Of a stretch of DNA of 64,000 bases, positions 44,829 to 53,481 are shown in pieces. Within the stretch, counting starts at the first letter, position 1, and the number at the start of each line of letters is the position of its first letter. Source of the stretch: Actinophytocola algeriensis (GTDB taxonomy: Bacteria; Actinomycetota; Actinomycetes; Mycobacteriales; Pseudonocardiaceae); assembly GCF_014203735.1 (NCBI RefSeq), contig NZ_JACHJQ010000008.1, forward strand, positions 444,092-508,091. Reading direction: 5' to 3'. The translations under genes and the position numbers were made by a program. The notes beneath the pieces were generated by a model, which saw only the letters and a list, made by a program, of their open reading frames with translations, searched no databases and was not told where the DNA came from.

Positions 44829-45164
44829 TCACTCCGCCGGATAGCGGTAACTCATGGCGCTGAATCCGATGTCGAACCCGAAGTAGCCGCTTATCTCAGC
44901 TTGTTGTCCGGTGCAGTCGCTTTCCGAATACACCGTCGCGGTCACGTTCGTGTGGTACGAGCGCGACGGCGGAAGTGTGTAACAACCATGATAATAGATG
45001 ACGGTCCGGTACTCCGTCCCGTGGAACGACGGCTCTGGGTAGAAGCAGGCGTTGAAGATGATGCTGTCGCACGGATACGACGGGGCGGCGCTGGCGGGGG
45101 TCGCGGTGACAACGAGCGCCGCCGCGGCGGCGACCAGTACCGCGGGCAGTTTCGTGGGCGTCAT
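44829..45164 (-). CDS. Small secreted Cys-containing protein, peptidase-inhibitor I36-like
   Basis: 111 aa from ATG 45164. Signal peptide ends ASA near residue 26. The mature 85 residues carry four cysteines (32, 40, 61, 84) and a beta/gamma-crystallin-like pattern (ACFYPEPSFHGTEYRTV, ISGYFGFDIGFSAMSYRY), as in the secreted I36 family of metalloprotease inhibitors (SMPI) of streptomycetes. Assignment is by pattern, and inhibitory activity is not proven. It is a standalone gene convergent with the VWA gene. Confidence 0.75.
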   Translation of the reverse strand: MTPTKLPAVLVAAAAALVVTATPASAAPSYPCDSIIFNACFYPEPSFHGTEYRTVIYYHGCYTLPPSRSYHTNVTATVYSESDCTGQQAEISGYFGFDIGFSAMSYRYPAE

Positions 45165-45256
45165 ACCGGCAGAATATGAGGTAGGTGTCCCCGCAGAAAT
45201 CCGCCGGGACGGTGACGGACCTGCCGGAATTCGACGGCGAGAATGCTCTCGGCCTG

Positions 45257-46831
45257 CTACCGGATGCGCGTTTTCCGCATCATCTTCAGGCCGGATAGCA
45301 CGCGGTCGACGTGCTTCGCGTAGTCCTCACCGGGCCGGGGGCCCATGACCTGTTTCTTCAGCACGGCCATGTTCTGCACGTCGGTGTACTTGAGCAGACC
45401 CTGGTCGCCGTGGCGGGAGCCGACACCGGAGTTCTTGACACCGCCGGACGGTGTGCCTTTCGAGGCGTACGCGGTGGCGAGGATGTCGTTGATGTTGACG
45501 TTGCCGGACTCGATGCGCGCGGCCACGGCACGGGCCGCGCCGAGGTCCCCACCCCAGACCGAGGCGTTGAGGCCGTAGTCGGTGTCGTTGGCGAGCGCGA
45601 CCGCCTCGTCGACGGTGCGGTACCTGTGCAGCGCCACGACGGGGCCGAAGGTCTCGGTGACGCCGCAGAGCATGTCCTTCGTGACGTCCTCGAGGATCGT
45701 CGGCTCGAAGAACGCCGGGCCGAGGTCGGGGCGGGGCTTGCCGCCGCAGAGCACGGTGGCGCCCTTGGCGACGGCGTCCTCGACGTGCGACTGGACCCGG
45801 CGCAGGTGGTCGACGGACACGAGCGAGCCCATCTCCGGGCCGAAGTCGTACGCGGCGCGGACGTCGAGCGCCTCCGCCGCCGCAACGAACGCGTCCCGGA
45901 ACTCGTCGTACCTGGACTCCGGCAGGTAGAGCCGTTCGATGTGCATGCAGATCTGCCCGGTGTTGCCGAAGGCGCCGAACACCGCGCCCTGCACGGCTTC
46001 CGCCAGGTTCGCGTCCTCGAGCACGACCATCGGGTTCTTGCCGCCGAGTTCGAGGCAGCACCCGATGAGGTTCCTGCCCGCCCGTTCGCCGATCACCCTG
46101 CCGGTGGCCGTGGAGCCGGTGAACATCACGTAGTCGGCGTTGTCGATGAGCGTGGGGCCGACGTCCGGGCCCTCACCGCACACCACCTGGAACAGGCCTG
46201 CGGGCAGGCCGGCCTCCTCGAGCATCCGCACGCCGAGAAGCGGGGACAGCGCGGTCTTGTTGTCGGGCTTCAGCACGACGGCGTTGCCTGCCATCAGCGC
46301 CGGGACGGCATCGGAGATCCCCGTGGCGAACGGGAAGTTCCACGGCGCGATGATGCCGACCACGCCCTTGGGCTGCCGGATCTCGGTCGAGTTGCTCAGC
46401 AACGGCACCGGCCCGCCACGCCGCACCGGAGCGAGCAGCTTGGCGGCCCGCTTGAGGTAGTGGCTCATCACCATCGGCGGGTCGCAGGTCTCCTCGATCG
46501 CCATCCGCCGGTTCTTGCCGCTCTCGGCCTGGATGAGGTCGGTGACGGTGCGCGCGTTGTCGACGAAGAGCGTGTGCGCGCGCCGGAAGACCGCCAGCCG
46601 CTCCTTGACCGGGGTGGCGGCCCACTGCCGCTGTGCCGCGCGGGCGGTGGCGAACGCCGCCTCGATGTCGGCGGGTGTCGACTGCGGCAGCTCGACGAGG
46701 ACCTCACCGGTGTACACCTCGGTGAGCGGCCAGGTCGCACCGGCAGAACCCGGCACCCGGTCGACGAGTTGCCGCAGGAACGTGTCGGTCACCGAGGCAG
46801 GGCGGGTGATCTCGAGCGGGGTGACGGTCAT
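45257..46831 (-). CDS. Aldehyde dehydrogenase (succinate-semialdehyde dehydrogenase-like)
   Basis: 524 aa from ATG 46831. ALDH superfamily: VVGIIAPWNFPF, FTGSTATGRVIGERAG, catalytic Glu in CLELGGKNP, catalytic Cys in NTGQICMHIERLY, and ETFGPVVALHRYRTVDEAVALANDTDYGLNASVW. The HIERLY sequence after the catalytic Cys is typical of actinobacterial GabD2-like succinic semialdehyde dehydrogenases; oxidises an aldehyde to acid with NAD(P). Its ATG overlaps the stop of the GMC oxidoreductase, so it probably takes the aldehyde made by that enzyme. Confidence 0.92.
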   Translation of the reverse strand: MTVTPLEITRPASVTDTFLRQLVDRVPGSAGATWPLTEVYTGEVLVELPQSTPADIEAAFATARAAQRQWAATPVKERLAVFRRAHTLFVDNARTVTDLIQAESGKNRRMAIEETCDPPMVMSHYLKRAAKLLAPVRRGGPVPLLSNSTEIRQPKGVVGIIAPWNFPFATGISDAVPALMAGNAVVLKPDNKTALSPLLGVRMLEEAGLPAGLFQVVCGEGPDVGPTLIDNADYVMFTGSTATGRVIGERAGRNLIGCCLELGGKNPMVVLEDANLAEAVQGAVFGAFGNTGQICMHIERLYLPESRYDEFRDAFVAAAEALDVRAAYDFGPEMGSLVSVDHLRRVQSHVEDAVAKGATVLCGGKPRPDLGPAFFEPTILEDVTKDMLCGVTETFGPVVALHRYRTVDEAVALANDTDYGLNASVWGGDLGAARAVAARIESGNVNINDILATAYASKGTPSGGVKNSGVGSRHGDQGLLKYTDVQNMAVLKKQVMGPRPGEDYAKHVDRVLSGLKMMRKTRIR

Positions 46832-48462
46832 GCTTCCCCTCCAGAGAGGACGAGTCGCGCACCCATCTCACCGATCATGATGCAGGGCGCGTTCGTGTTG
46901 CCGCCGGTGATCGACGGCATGATCGAGGCGTCGCAGACCCGCAGTCCGTCGACGCCGAGGACCCTGAGGTCCGGCCCGACGACCGCGAGCTCGTCGACGC
47001 CCATCCGGCAGGTGCCGACGCCGTGGTAGACCGACGTGGCGCGGTTGGGGATCGCGTCGCGCAGATCCTGGCCGCGCAGCGCATCGCCGGGATGGGTCTC
47101 CCCCTTGATCGACCCCTGGAACGCGGGTGACGCGAAGATCTCGCGCACCATCTCCGAGCCCTCGGCGAGCACCTCGAGGTCGGCGGGGTCGGCCAGGTAC
47201 TGGAAGTCGATGAGCGGCGCCGCCGTGGGGTCGGCCGACGCGAGCCGCAGCGTCCCCCGGCTCTTCGGGTAGATCAGCGTCGTCAGCACGGTGAGCGAGG
47301 TGCGCTTGTCGACCTTGTGCCGGATCGGTTCGTCCTGGTTGGGCGACACGTACGCCCACGGGAGCAGGTGCAGCTGGAGGTCGGGCACCTCCTGGGCCTG
47401 GGAGGTCCTGAGGAACGCGAGCACCTCGAAGACCGAGTTCGCCATGAAGGTGCTGCCGGGCCGGACCATCTCCCTGGCGAGGCCACGGGCGAAGTACGGC
47501 GCCGTGCCCTTGTGCCTGCTCGACGACGCCTGGAACGTCAGCGCGTGGAACATGTGGTCGTGCAAGTTGTCGCCGACCGGCAGGTCCGCGACCACGTCGA
47601 TGCCGTGCTCCCTGAGGTGCGCGGCGTGGCCGACGCCGGACAGCATGAGCAGCTGCGCGGAACCGACGAACCCCGCCGAGAGGATGACCTCCCTGCCCGC
47701 GCGGACGGTCCGCCGGGCGCCGTCGGAGTCGGTGACCTCGACGCCGACGGCGCGGCCGTTCTCGATGACCACCCTGGTCACCAGCACGCCGGACTGCAGC
47801 TCCAGCGTCGGGGCCGCGAGCTGGTGGAGATAGCCGCGCGATGCGCTGTAGCGCCACCCGCCTGCGGCGTTCTGCTGCATCCGGCTGACGCCCTCCTGCG
47901 ACTCGGCGTTGTAGTCGTCGAGGACCGCGCAGCCGATCGTGTCGGCCGTGGCCTGGAGGAACTGCAGCGACCCCTCCTGGGGAATCCTGTTGCGCGTGAC
48001 CCGGATCGGTCCACCGGCGCCCCGGAACGCGTTCTCGCCGTCCTCGAAGTCCTCCATCCGCTTGTAGGCGGCGTTGACGCTGTCCGCGTCCCAGCCCACG
48101 TTGCCCTCTGCGGCCCAGGAGTCGAAGTTGGCGCGGTTGCCCCGGACGTAGACCATGCCGTTCACGGAGCTGGAGCCGCCGACCACCTTGCCGCGCGGCA
48201 CCGGCATCTGCCTGCCGAGGAGGTGCTTCTGCGGCACCGAGTAGTAACCCCAGTCGACGAGCTTCTTCAGCTGGGGCACCGAGTGCAGCGGGCCGATCAT
48301 GCCGGGCTTTCTGACCAGCATGGTCTCGTCCGTCCTGCCCGCTTCGAGCACGATCACCCGCGCACCCGACTCGGCCAGCCGACCCGCGATCGCGGCTCCC
48401 GAGCTGCCGGAGCCGACCACCACGTAGTCGGCCTCGCTGCTCCGCGCCACCTTCTTGGCCAT
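46828..48462 (-). CDS. GMC family FAD-dependent oxidoreductase (choline/alcohol dehydrogenase-like)
   Basis: 544 aa from ATG 48462, with AAGGAGCG upstream. FAD-binding motif VVGSGSSGAAIAGRLAESGARVIVLEAG at about 14-41, GMC signature 1 around PVPRGKVVGGSSSVNGMVYVRG, signature 2 around SAGFVGSAQLLMLSGVG, and the C-terminal catalytic His region SVYHGVGTCRMG...CDASIMPSITGGNTNAPCIMIGE. Oxidises a primary alcohol to aldehyde, reducing FAD. Overlaps (ATGA) and feeds the aldehyde dehydrogenase; together they resemble BetA/BetB or polyethylene glycol-type alcohol oxidation, but the substrate is unknown. Confidence 0.92.
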   Translation of the reverse strand: MAKKVARSSEADYVVVGSGSSGAAIAGRLAESGARVIVLEAGRTDETMLVRKPGMIGPLHSVPQLKKLVDWGYYSVPQKHLLGRQMPVPRGKVVGGSSSVNGMVYVRGNRANFDSWAAEGNVGWDADSVNAAYKRMEDFEDGENAFRGAGGPIRVTRNRIPQEGSLQFLQATADTIGCAVLDDYNAESQEGVSRMQQNAAGGWRYSASRGYLHQLAAPTLELQSGVLVTRVVIENGRAVGVEVTDSDGARRTVRAGREVILSAGFVGSAQLLMLSGVGHAAHLREHGIDVVADLPVGDNLHDHMFHALTFQASSSRHKGTAPYFARGLAREMVRPGSTFMANSVFEVLAFLRTSQAQEVPDLQLHLLPWAYVSPNQDEPIRHKVDKRTSLTVLTTLIYPKSRGTLRLASADPTAAPLIDFQYLADPADLEVLAEGSEMVREIFASPAFQGSIKGETHPGDALRGQDLRDAIPNRATSVYHGVGTCRMGVDELAVVGPDLRVLGVDGLRVCDASIMPSITGGNTNAPCIMIGEMGARLVLSGGEA

Positions 48463-48573
48463 GCCCGCTCCTTGATCCACCACAACCGGCCACAACTGTA
48501 ACCTGTTCTAGTTCTGCTGGACCAGAGGTGGAGTTCAGGTCAACATCGGCGGGGGAAGCGCGTCCAGACAGGT

Positions 48574-49232
48574 ATGGGACCCGCACACCCCGCGCGGTCG
48601 GGCTGGCTGGACGCGTTGCGGGGCATCGCGGCGCTGGTCGTGGTGTTCGACCACTCGTCGTACGCCTTCATGGCGGAGTTCCGGCGGGAGCTGATGCCGG
48701 AGTTCAACACCAGCAGGTACGGCATCATGGTGTTCTTCCTGGTGAGCGGCGACATCATCCCCGCGTCGCTGGAGCGGCGGGGCAGCGTCCGCGCGTTCTG
48801 GACCGGGCGGGTGTTCCGCATCTACCCGCTGTGGATCGCTGTCGTCAGGCGAGCGCGTACTGGCACGGGGACGGGACCCACTTCACCCGGCGTGCCTGGA
48901 TCGCGGCGTTCCTGCTGGCGGTGCTCACCTTCGGCGTCGGCCTGGTGTCGCGCCACCGGCGGATACCGCGCTGGCTGGCCGGTCTTGGCACGATCAGCTA
49001 CTCGGTCTACCTGGTGCATCCGGTGCTGCTGGCGGTGAGCGACGGCACGATCGGCCGGTCGCGGCAGGACAACCCGGTGCTCGAGGTCGCCTTCTACGCC
49101 GTGCTGCTGCCGTTGTGCGTGCTGACCTACCGCTACATCGAGGCGCCCTGCCAGAAATGGGGACGAATGCTGACCCGCCGCGCGGGAACCGGAAGAATGC
49201 CGATTTCCGGTTCCGGCACGAGGACGGGGTGA
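48574..49232 (+). pseudogene. Acyltransferase family 3 pseudogene (internal deletion and frameshift)
   Basis: The first frame, from ATG 48574, encodes the N-terminal part of a membrane acyltransferase (LDALRGIAALVVVFDHSSYAF, FFLVSGDIIPASLERRG, FWTGRVFRIYPLWIAVV) and then, at about 48840-48850, loses coherence. In the next frame the C-terminal part continues (RRAWIAAFLLAVLTFGVGL, GTISYSVYLVHPVLLAVSD, LTYRYIEAPCQKWG) to TGA 49230-49232. The central 150-200 residues with several helices are missing, and the two parts are out of frame. One deletion would explain both. Homologues O-acetylate sugars or lipids. The stop lies 1 bp before the beta-helix gene. Confidence 0.8.
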
Positions 49233-49233
49233 C

Positions 49234-51519
49234 ATGAGGCGGACGCTGCTGCGAGCGGCGAGCACGGGCAGCTGGGGCGACTTCCGGCACCGGCCGGTCG
49301 ACGCGGCACACCTGCGCGACCTGTGCCGGGCGCCGGAGCGCGTCGACCCGCGCGGACTGATGATCCGGAACGCGAAGATCGCGGGCCTGCTCGACCTCAG
49401 CGGCATGGACATCCCGTTCCCGCTGCGGTTCGAGGCGTGCGAGTTCGCCGAACCGCCGCTGTTCGACGGCGCGCGGCTGCACGAGCTGGCGCTGCTGCGC
49501 TGCGGGCTGCCCGCGGGGCTGCAGGCCAACGGGTTGCGGGTGACCCGCGATCTCGACCTGTCGCGGTCGACGATCGCGGGTGCGTTGCAGACACCGGCGA
49601 GCACGTCGAAACAGTCCGCGATCTGGCTGTGCGAAGCCGAGATCGGCGGCAGGCTGCTGTGCGTCGGCACCCGGATCCGGCCGGGCGGGATCCGCGCGAT
49701 CCACGCCGACCGGCTGCGGGTCGCCGGCGCGGTGCGGCTGATCAACGGGTTCGAGGCCGACGGTGAGGTCCGGCTGATCGGCGCGCACATCGACGGTGCG
49801 CTCGACCTGTCGGGCGCCCAGCTCCGCCGCCCCGACGGCGGGGTCGCGCTGGCCCTGAACGACATGAACCTCGGCGGCAGCCTGTTCCTCATCGGCGACG
49901 CGACGCACCGCAAGCCCGTGGTCGAAGGCCGGATCGACATGGGCGCGGCCCGCATCGCCGGGCAGATGATCGTGCGGGACGCGGAGCTCGGCGGCACCGC
50001 GCCGCTGACCGGTCCGTACGCGAGCAGCCGCAGCGGCGGCACGGCCATCAGCGCACCGAGGGCCGCGGTCAACGGCGACCTCAGCTTCGAGGGGGTGTGC
50101 CGCGTGCACGGCGGCATCGACCTCTCGCTCGGCGAGTTCGGGTTCGTGCACTTCACGCCGGAGTGCGTGCTCGACGCGGCGGGTGGTGTCGCACTCGACC
50201 TGCGCAACGCCGACCTGCGGTCCTCGGTGGAGCTGGCCGACGGCGTGACCGTGCGCGGGACGATCACGCTCGACGGCGCGTCGGTCGGCGGGAACCTCCT
50301 GCTGCGCGGGGTCCGCCTGTCGAAGCCGGGCGATGGCCCGCTGCTGTCGGCGCGGAGCACACGGGTGCTCGGCGACGTGGAGGCGCAGCGGCTGCACGCC
50401 GAGGGCGGGTCCGTGGACCTGCGCGGCGCGGAAGTCGGCAACAACCTGGACCTCGAAGCCGCGACACTCTTCAACCCGGAGCGCTTCACCCTGTACCTGC
50501 ACAACGCGACGATCAACGGTTCGGTGCGGCTGGACGCCGGGTTCTCCTCGGACGGCGAGGTGCGGCTGTCCCGCACGACCATCGGCGGCAGGCTCGACCT
50601 GCGCGGCGGCACCTTCACCGACCGGGACGGCCACGCCATCGAGGCCGAGGGCCTGGTGTCGCGCGGCGGCATGTACCTCGGGTGGGCCAGGGTCTCCCCC
50701 AGCGTCAACCTGACCGGCGCGCAGACCACCACGCTCGCCGACGACCCGGACACGTGGCCCGGGGAGTTCCTCATCCGGGGTTTCACGTACGAGCGGTTCG
50801 GCCCGCTCACGGCGGAGAGCCCGCCGAACTGGGACGCGGGCCCCCGGATCGCCTGGCTGGCACGGCAGAGCTCGTTCGAGGCCGGCCCGTACGAGCACGC
50901 GGCCAGGGTCTTCCGCGAACACGGCCACCTGGCGGCCGCCGAGGAAGTGCTGATCAGCCAACGCAGACACGCCCGCCACGCGGCGACGCGACAGGCGGGT
51001 GCGAGCCCGCGGATCCGGCTGTGGGCGCTGATGGACCGGCTGTACAGCCTGTTCGGCTACGGCTACCGGCCGGGTCGCGCGGGCTGGCCGCTGGTGGCAC
51101 TGCTGGTGGCGGTGTTCGTGCTGATGCTGGTGCCCAGCGGCGCGGGCACCCTGCGCGCGACCGACCCGCGCGGCAACGTCTACACCCCGACGGGGCGGCT
51201 CGTGACGGTGAGCCCGGTGAGTCCACCGGCGCCGGGCACGCTGCCGGACCGCGTGGGCGACTACAGCACCCACACCCCGTCCCGCCCGTCACCGGATCCC
51301 TGCGGCGACGGGCAGGTGCGGTGCTACAACGCGTTCTTCTACGCGATCGACACGGTCGTGCCGCTGGTGTCGATGGGCCAGCGCGCCACCTGGTACCCGG
51401 ACACCCACACGCCGAGCGGCGAGTTCCTCATGTGGTTCCTGAACATCGCCACCCTGTTGGGGTGGGTGCTGTCGTCGGTCCTGGTGTTCTCGTTCGCCCG
51501 CCTGGCACGCAGCGTGTAG
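49234..51519 (+). CDS. Large repeat (beta-helix-like) membrane protein, unknown function
   Basis: 761 aa from ATG 49234. Residues about 40-500 are tandem degenerate repeats of about 20-30 residues with the pattern D/G-x-L-x-L-x-G-A-x-I-x-G-x-L-x-L-x-G (for example ADGEVRLIGAHIDGALDLSGAQL), suggesting a right-handed beta-helix like bactofilins. A linker with HAARVFREHGHLAAAEEVLISQRRHAR precedes a transmembrane helix near 620-640, an outer loop with two cysteines (DPCGDGQVRCYNAFFYAIDTVVPLVSMGQ) and a second helix near 730-757. No enzymatic motif is seen. Streptomyces homologues are called membrane-associated oxidoreductase without evidence. Follows the acyltransferase pseudogene by 1 bp. Confidence 0.82.
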   Translation: MRRTLLRAASTGSWGDFRHRPVDAAHLRDLCRAPERVDPRGLMIRNAKIAGLLDLSGMDIPFPLRFEACEFAEPPLFDGARLHELALLRCGLPAGLQANGLRVTRDLDLSRSTIAGALQTPASTSKQSAIWLCEAEIGGRLLCVGTRIRPGGIRAIHADRLRVAGAVRLINGFEADGEVRLIGAHIDGALDLSGAQLRRPDGGVALALNDMNLGGSLFLIGDATHRKPVVEGRIDMGAARIAGQMIVRDAELGGTAPLTGPYASSRSGGTAISAPRAAVNGDLSFEGVCRVHGGIDLSLGEFGFVHFTPECVLDAAGGVALDLRNADLRSSVELADGVTVRGTITLDGASVGGNLLLRGVRLSKPGDGPLLSARSTRVLGDVEAQRLHAEGGSVDLRGAEVGNNLDLEAATLFNPERFTLYLHNATINGSVRLDAGFSSDGEVRLSRTTIGGRLDLRGGTFTDRDGHAIEAEGLVSRGGMYLGWARVSPSVNLTGAQTTTLADDPDTWPGEFLIRGFTYERFGPLTAESPPNWDAGPRIAWLARQSSFEAGPYEHAARVFREHGHLAAAEEVLISQRRHARHAATRQAGASPRIRLWALMDRLYSLFGYGYRPGRAGWPLVALLVAVFVLMLVPSGAGTLRATDPRGNVYTPTGRLVTVSPVSPPAPGTLPDRVGDYSTHTPSRPSPDPCGDGQVRCYNAFFYAIDTVVPLVSMGQRATWYPDTHTPSGEFLMWFLNIATLLGWVLSSVLVFSFARLARSV

Positions 51520-51546
51520 CCCGCCGCGGTCACGTTCGCCGGGCCG

Positions 51547-53184
51547 TCACTCGGCGTCGTACATCTCGCGGAGTTGGTACTTGCGCAGTTTGCCCATCGG
51601 GTCGCGGGGCAGTTCGTCGACGAACTCCAGGCGGTCGGGGTAGTACGCCTCGGTCATGCCGCGCTCGCGCAGGAGGTCGTGCAGGTCCTCGAGTGTCGGA
51701 GGTTCGCCGCCCGGTACCACGACGGCGCAGACGCGTTCCCTGGCACCGTCCTTGCAGCTGATGATCGCCACGTCCTTGACGCAGGGGTGCTGTGCCAGCT
51801 CCTCCTCCACGTCCCGCACCGGGATCATCACCTCGGCGTTCACGTCGTAGACGCGGTCGGCCACGCGGCCCTCGATACGGATGCCGCCCCGGCCGTCCGG
51901 GCGGGCGACGTCGCCGGTGTCGAACCAGTCGCCGTGGCCGGTGCCGGTGGTGGTGATCGTCCCGATGTCGCCGGTGATGGTGCCCACGCACATCGACGCG
52001 CCGCGCACCTGCAGGGCCCCGGTGGCGCCTTCGGGCTCCGGGGTGACCACGCGCACCTCCAGGCCGGGCAGCGGTGTGCCGTCGCTGTGTGCGGACCAGT
52101 CGTGCGGGGCGTCGGCGCGCACGGTCGTGCCGACGACGTTCTCGGTCATCCCCCACACCGCGCGCAGCGGCACGCCGAACGTCTCGCGCACCATCGGCAC
52201 CATGCCGGGTGGGACCGTGGTGCCGCCGGTCATGACGGTGCGCAGCGACGGCAGTTCGCGGGGCCGCTCACGCTGTGCGGCGATCAGCTTGGCGAGGCTG
52301 GGCGGGGAGGTCAGCAGACGGCTGGTTTCCGCTCGCACCATCAGGTCCAGCATCTGGTCGGGATCCGCCCCGTCCTGGAACACGCCCGCGCCGCCGGTCA
52401 GCAGGACCCCGAACACCGCCCACAGCGGGCACGCGATGTGGCTCACCCGCATGGTGGACGCCGCCCGGTCGGCACCGGGTTCCCGGACCGCCTCGGCCAT
52501 GAACCCGGCGGCACCCGCGTAGATCGTGTTGCAGGTGTGCAGCACGCCCTTGGGCTCGCCGGTGCTGCCCGAGGTGAACAGCACCATCGACGGCTGGTCC
52601 GGGTGCACCGGCGACACCGACGAGAGGTCCGGGTCCGGCCGGTTGACGAAGCACTCGTGGAAGTCCAGCGCGCCGGTGTCGGCGGCGTCGCCGTACACGA
52701 CCCGGTGCCGCAACCGCGGCAGTCGTGGCGCCATCTCGGCGATCGCCCGCGCGTGCCCGTAACCGGCCCAGCTGTCGACGGTGACACAGACCCGCGCACC
52801 CGTTCTGGCCAGCGCGCGCTCGATCTCCCGCGCCCGCAGCTGCGGCACGATCGGCTGTGCGACCACACCGGCCCGCAGGCACGCCAACAACAACGCCGCC
52901 GTTTCCCACCAGTCGGGGAGCTGGAAGGCGACCACGTCACCGGCACGCACATCCAGGTCGTCGAGGCTGCCCGCGATGCGCCGGACCAGCTGGTCGAACT
53001 CGCGGTAGGACACCACCCGAACCGTGTCGTCGACGGTGCGACCGTTGATCAGCACCGGGCTGTCCGGCCGGCTCCGCACCGATTCGGCCAGGTCGTCGAG
53101 GAATGTCGTGTCCCGCCACCAGCCGTTGTCGCGGTACCGCCGCGCCAACTCGGGATCAGCGGCCAATTCAACAAGGGACGTCAT
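51547..53184 (-). CDS. AMP-dependent acyl-CoA synthetase/ligase (class I adenylate-forming)
   Basis: 545 aa from ATG 53184. Intact adenylation motifs: A3 VLFTSGSTGEPKG near 194-206, A5 RAVWGMTENV, A7 DWFDTGDVARPDG, A8 IRIEGRVADRVYDVNAEVM and the catalytic lysine in PRDPMGKLRKYQLRE. It resembles cyclohexanecarboxylate/fatty acyl-CoA ligases. Activates a carboxylic acid with ATP and CoA. No nearby pathway genes reveal the substrate. Unlike the eroded homologue at 11912, it keeps every core motif and the C-terminal domain. Confidence 0.9.
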   Translation of the reverse strand: MTSLVELAADPELARRYRDNGWWRDTTFLDDLAESVRSRPDSPVLINGRTVDDTVRVVSYREFDQLVRRIAGSLDDLDVRAGDVVAFQLPDWWETAALLLACLRAGVVAQPIVPQLRAREIERALARTGARVCVTVDSWAGYGHARAIAEMAPRLPRLRHRVVYGDAADTGALDFHECFVNRPDPDLSSVSPVHPDQPSMVLFTSGSTGEPKGVLHTCNTIYAGAAGFMAEAVREPGADRAASTMRVSHIACPLWAVFGVLLTGGAGVFQDGADPDQMLDLMVRAETSRLLTSPPSLAKLIAAQRERPRELPSLRTVMTGGTTVPPGMVPMVRETFGVPLRAVWGMTENVVGTTVRADAPHDWSAHSDGTPLPGLEVRVVTPEPEGATGALQVRGASMCVGTITGDIGTITTTGTGHGDWFDTGDVARPDGRGGIRIEGRVADRVYDVNAEVMIPVRDVEEELAQHPCVKDVAIISCKDGARERVCAVVVPGGEPPTLEDLHDLLRERGMTEAYYPDRLEFVDELPRDPMGKLRKYQLREMYDAE

Positions 53185-53268
53185 TCCTGCGGCCTCCGCG
53201 GAATTCCGAAAGTCGGCGAGCCGGACAGTGATCGACACCCGCCTTGACGACGACGGAATATACCCGAC

Positions 53269-53287
53269 CAATTGCGACCGTCAATTG
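53269..53287. promoter_or_regulatory. Candidate repeat element CAATTG-N7-CAATTG
   Basis: Two identical, self-complementary hexamers 13 bp apart in AT-rich DNA, 85-104 bp upstream of the ligase start at 53184. Suggestive of an operator; weak. Confidence 0.25.
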
Positions 53288-53481
53288 TTCCCCCGTGACT
53301 GATTCCGATCCTGGGTGATCGCCGATCTTGATGCCCCATCCGCAGCCAATCGCTTGGTACGGAGGCAGGTGACGCACGTCCACCGGATGGCCGCGCGCAC
53401 CGCGACACGCCCCGATCTTGACTACGCGGTGGACACGCGTCGACACTCCAGGTCAACCGATCGACGGCGAACCGGGGGTCC

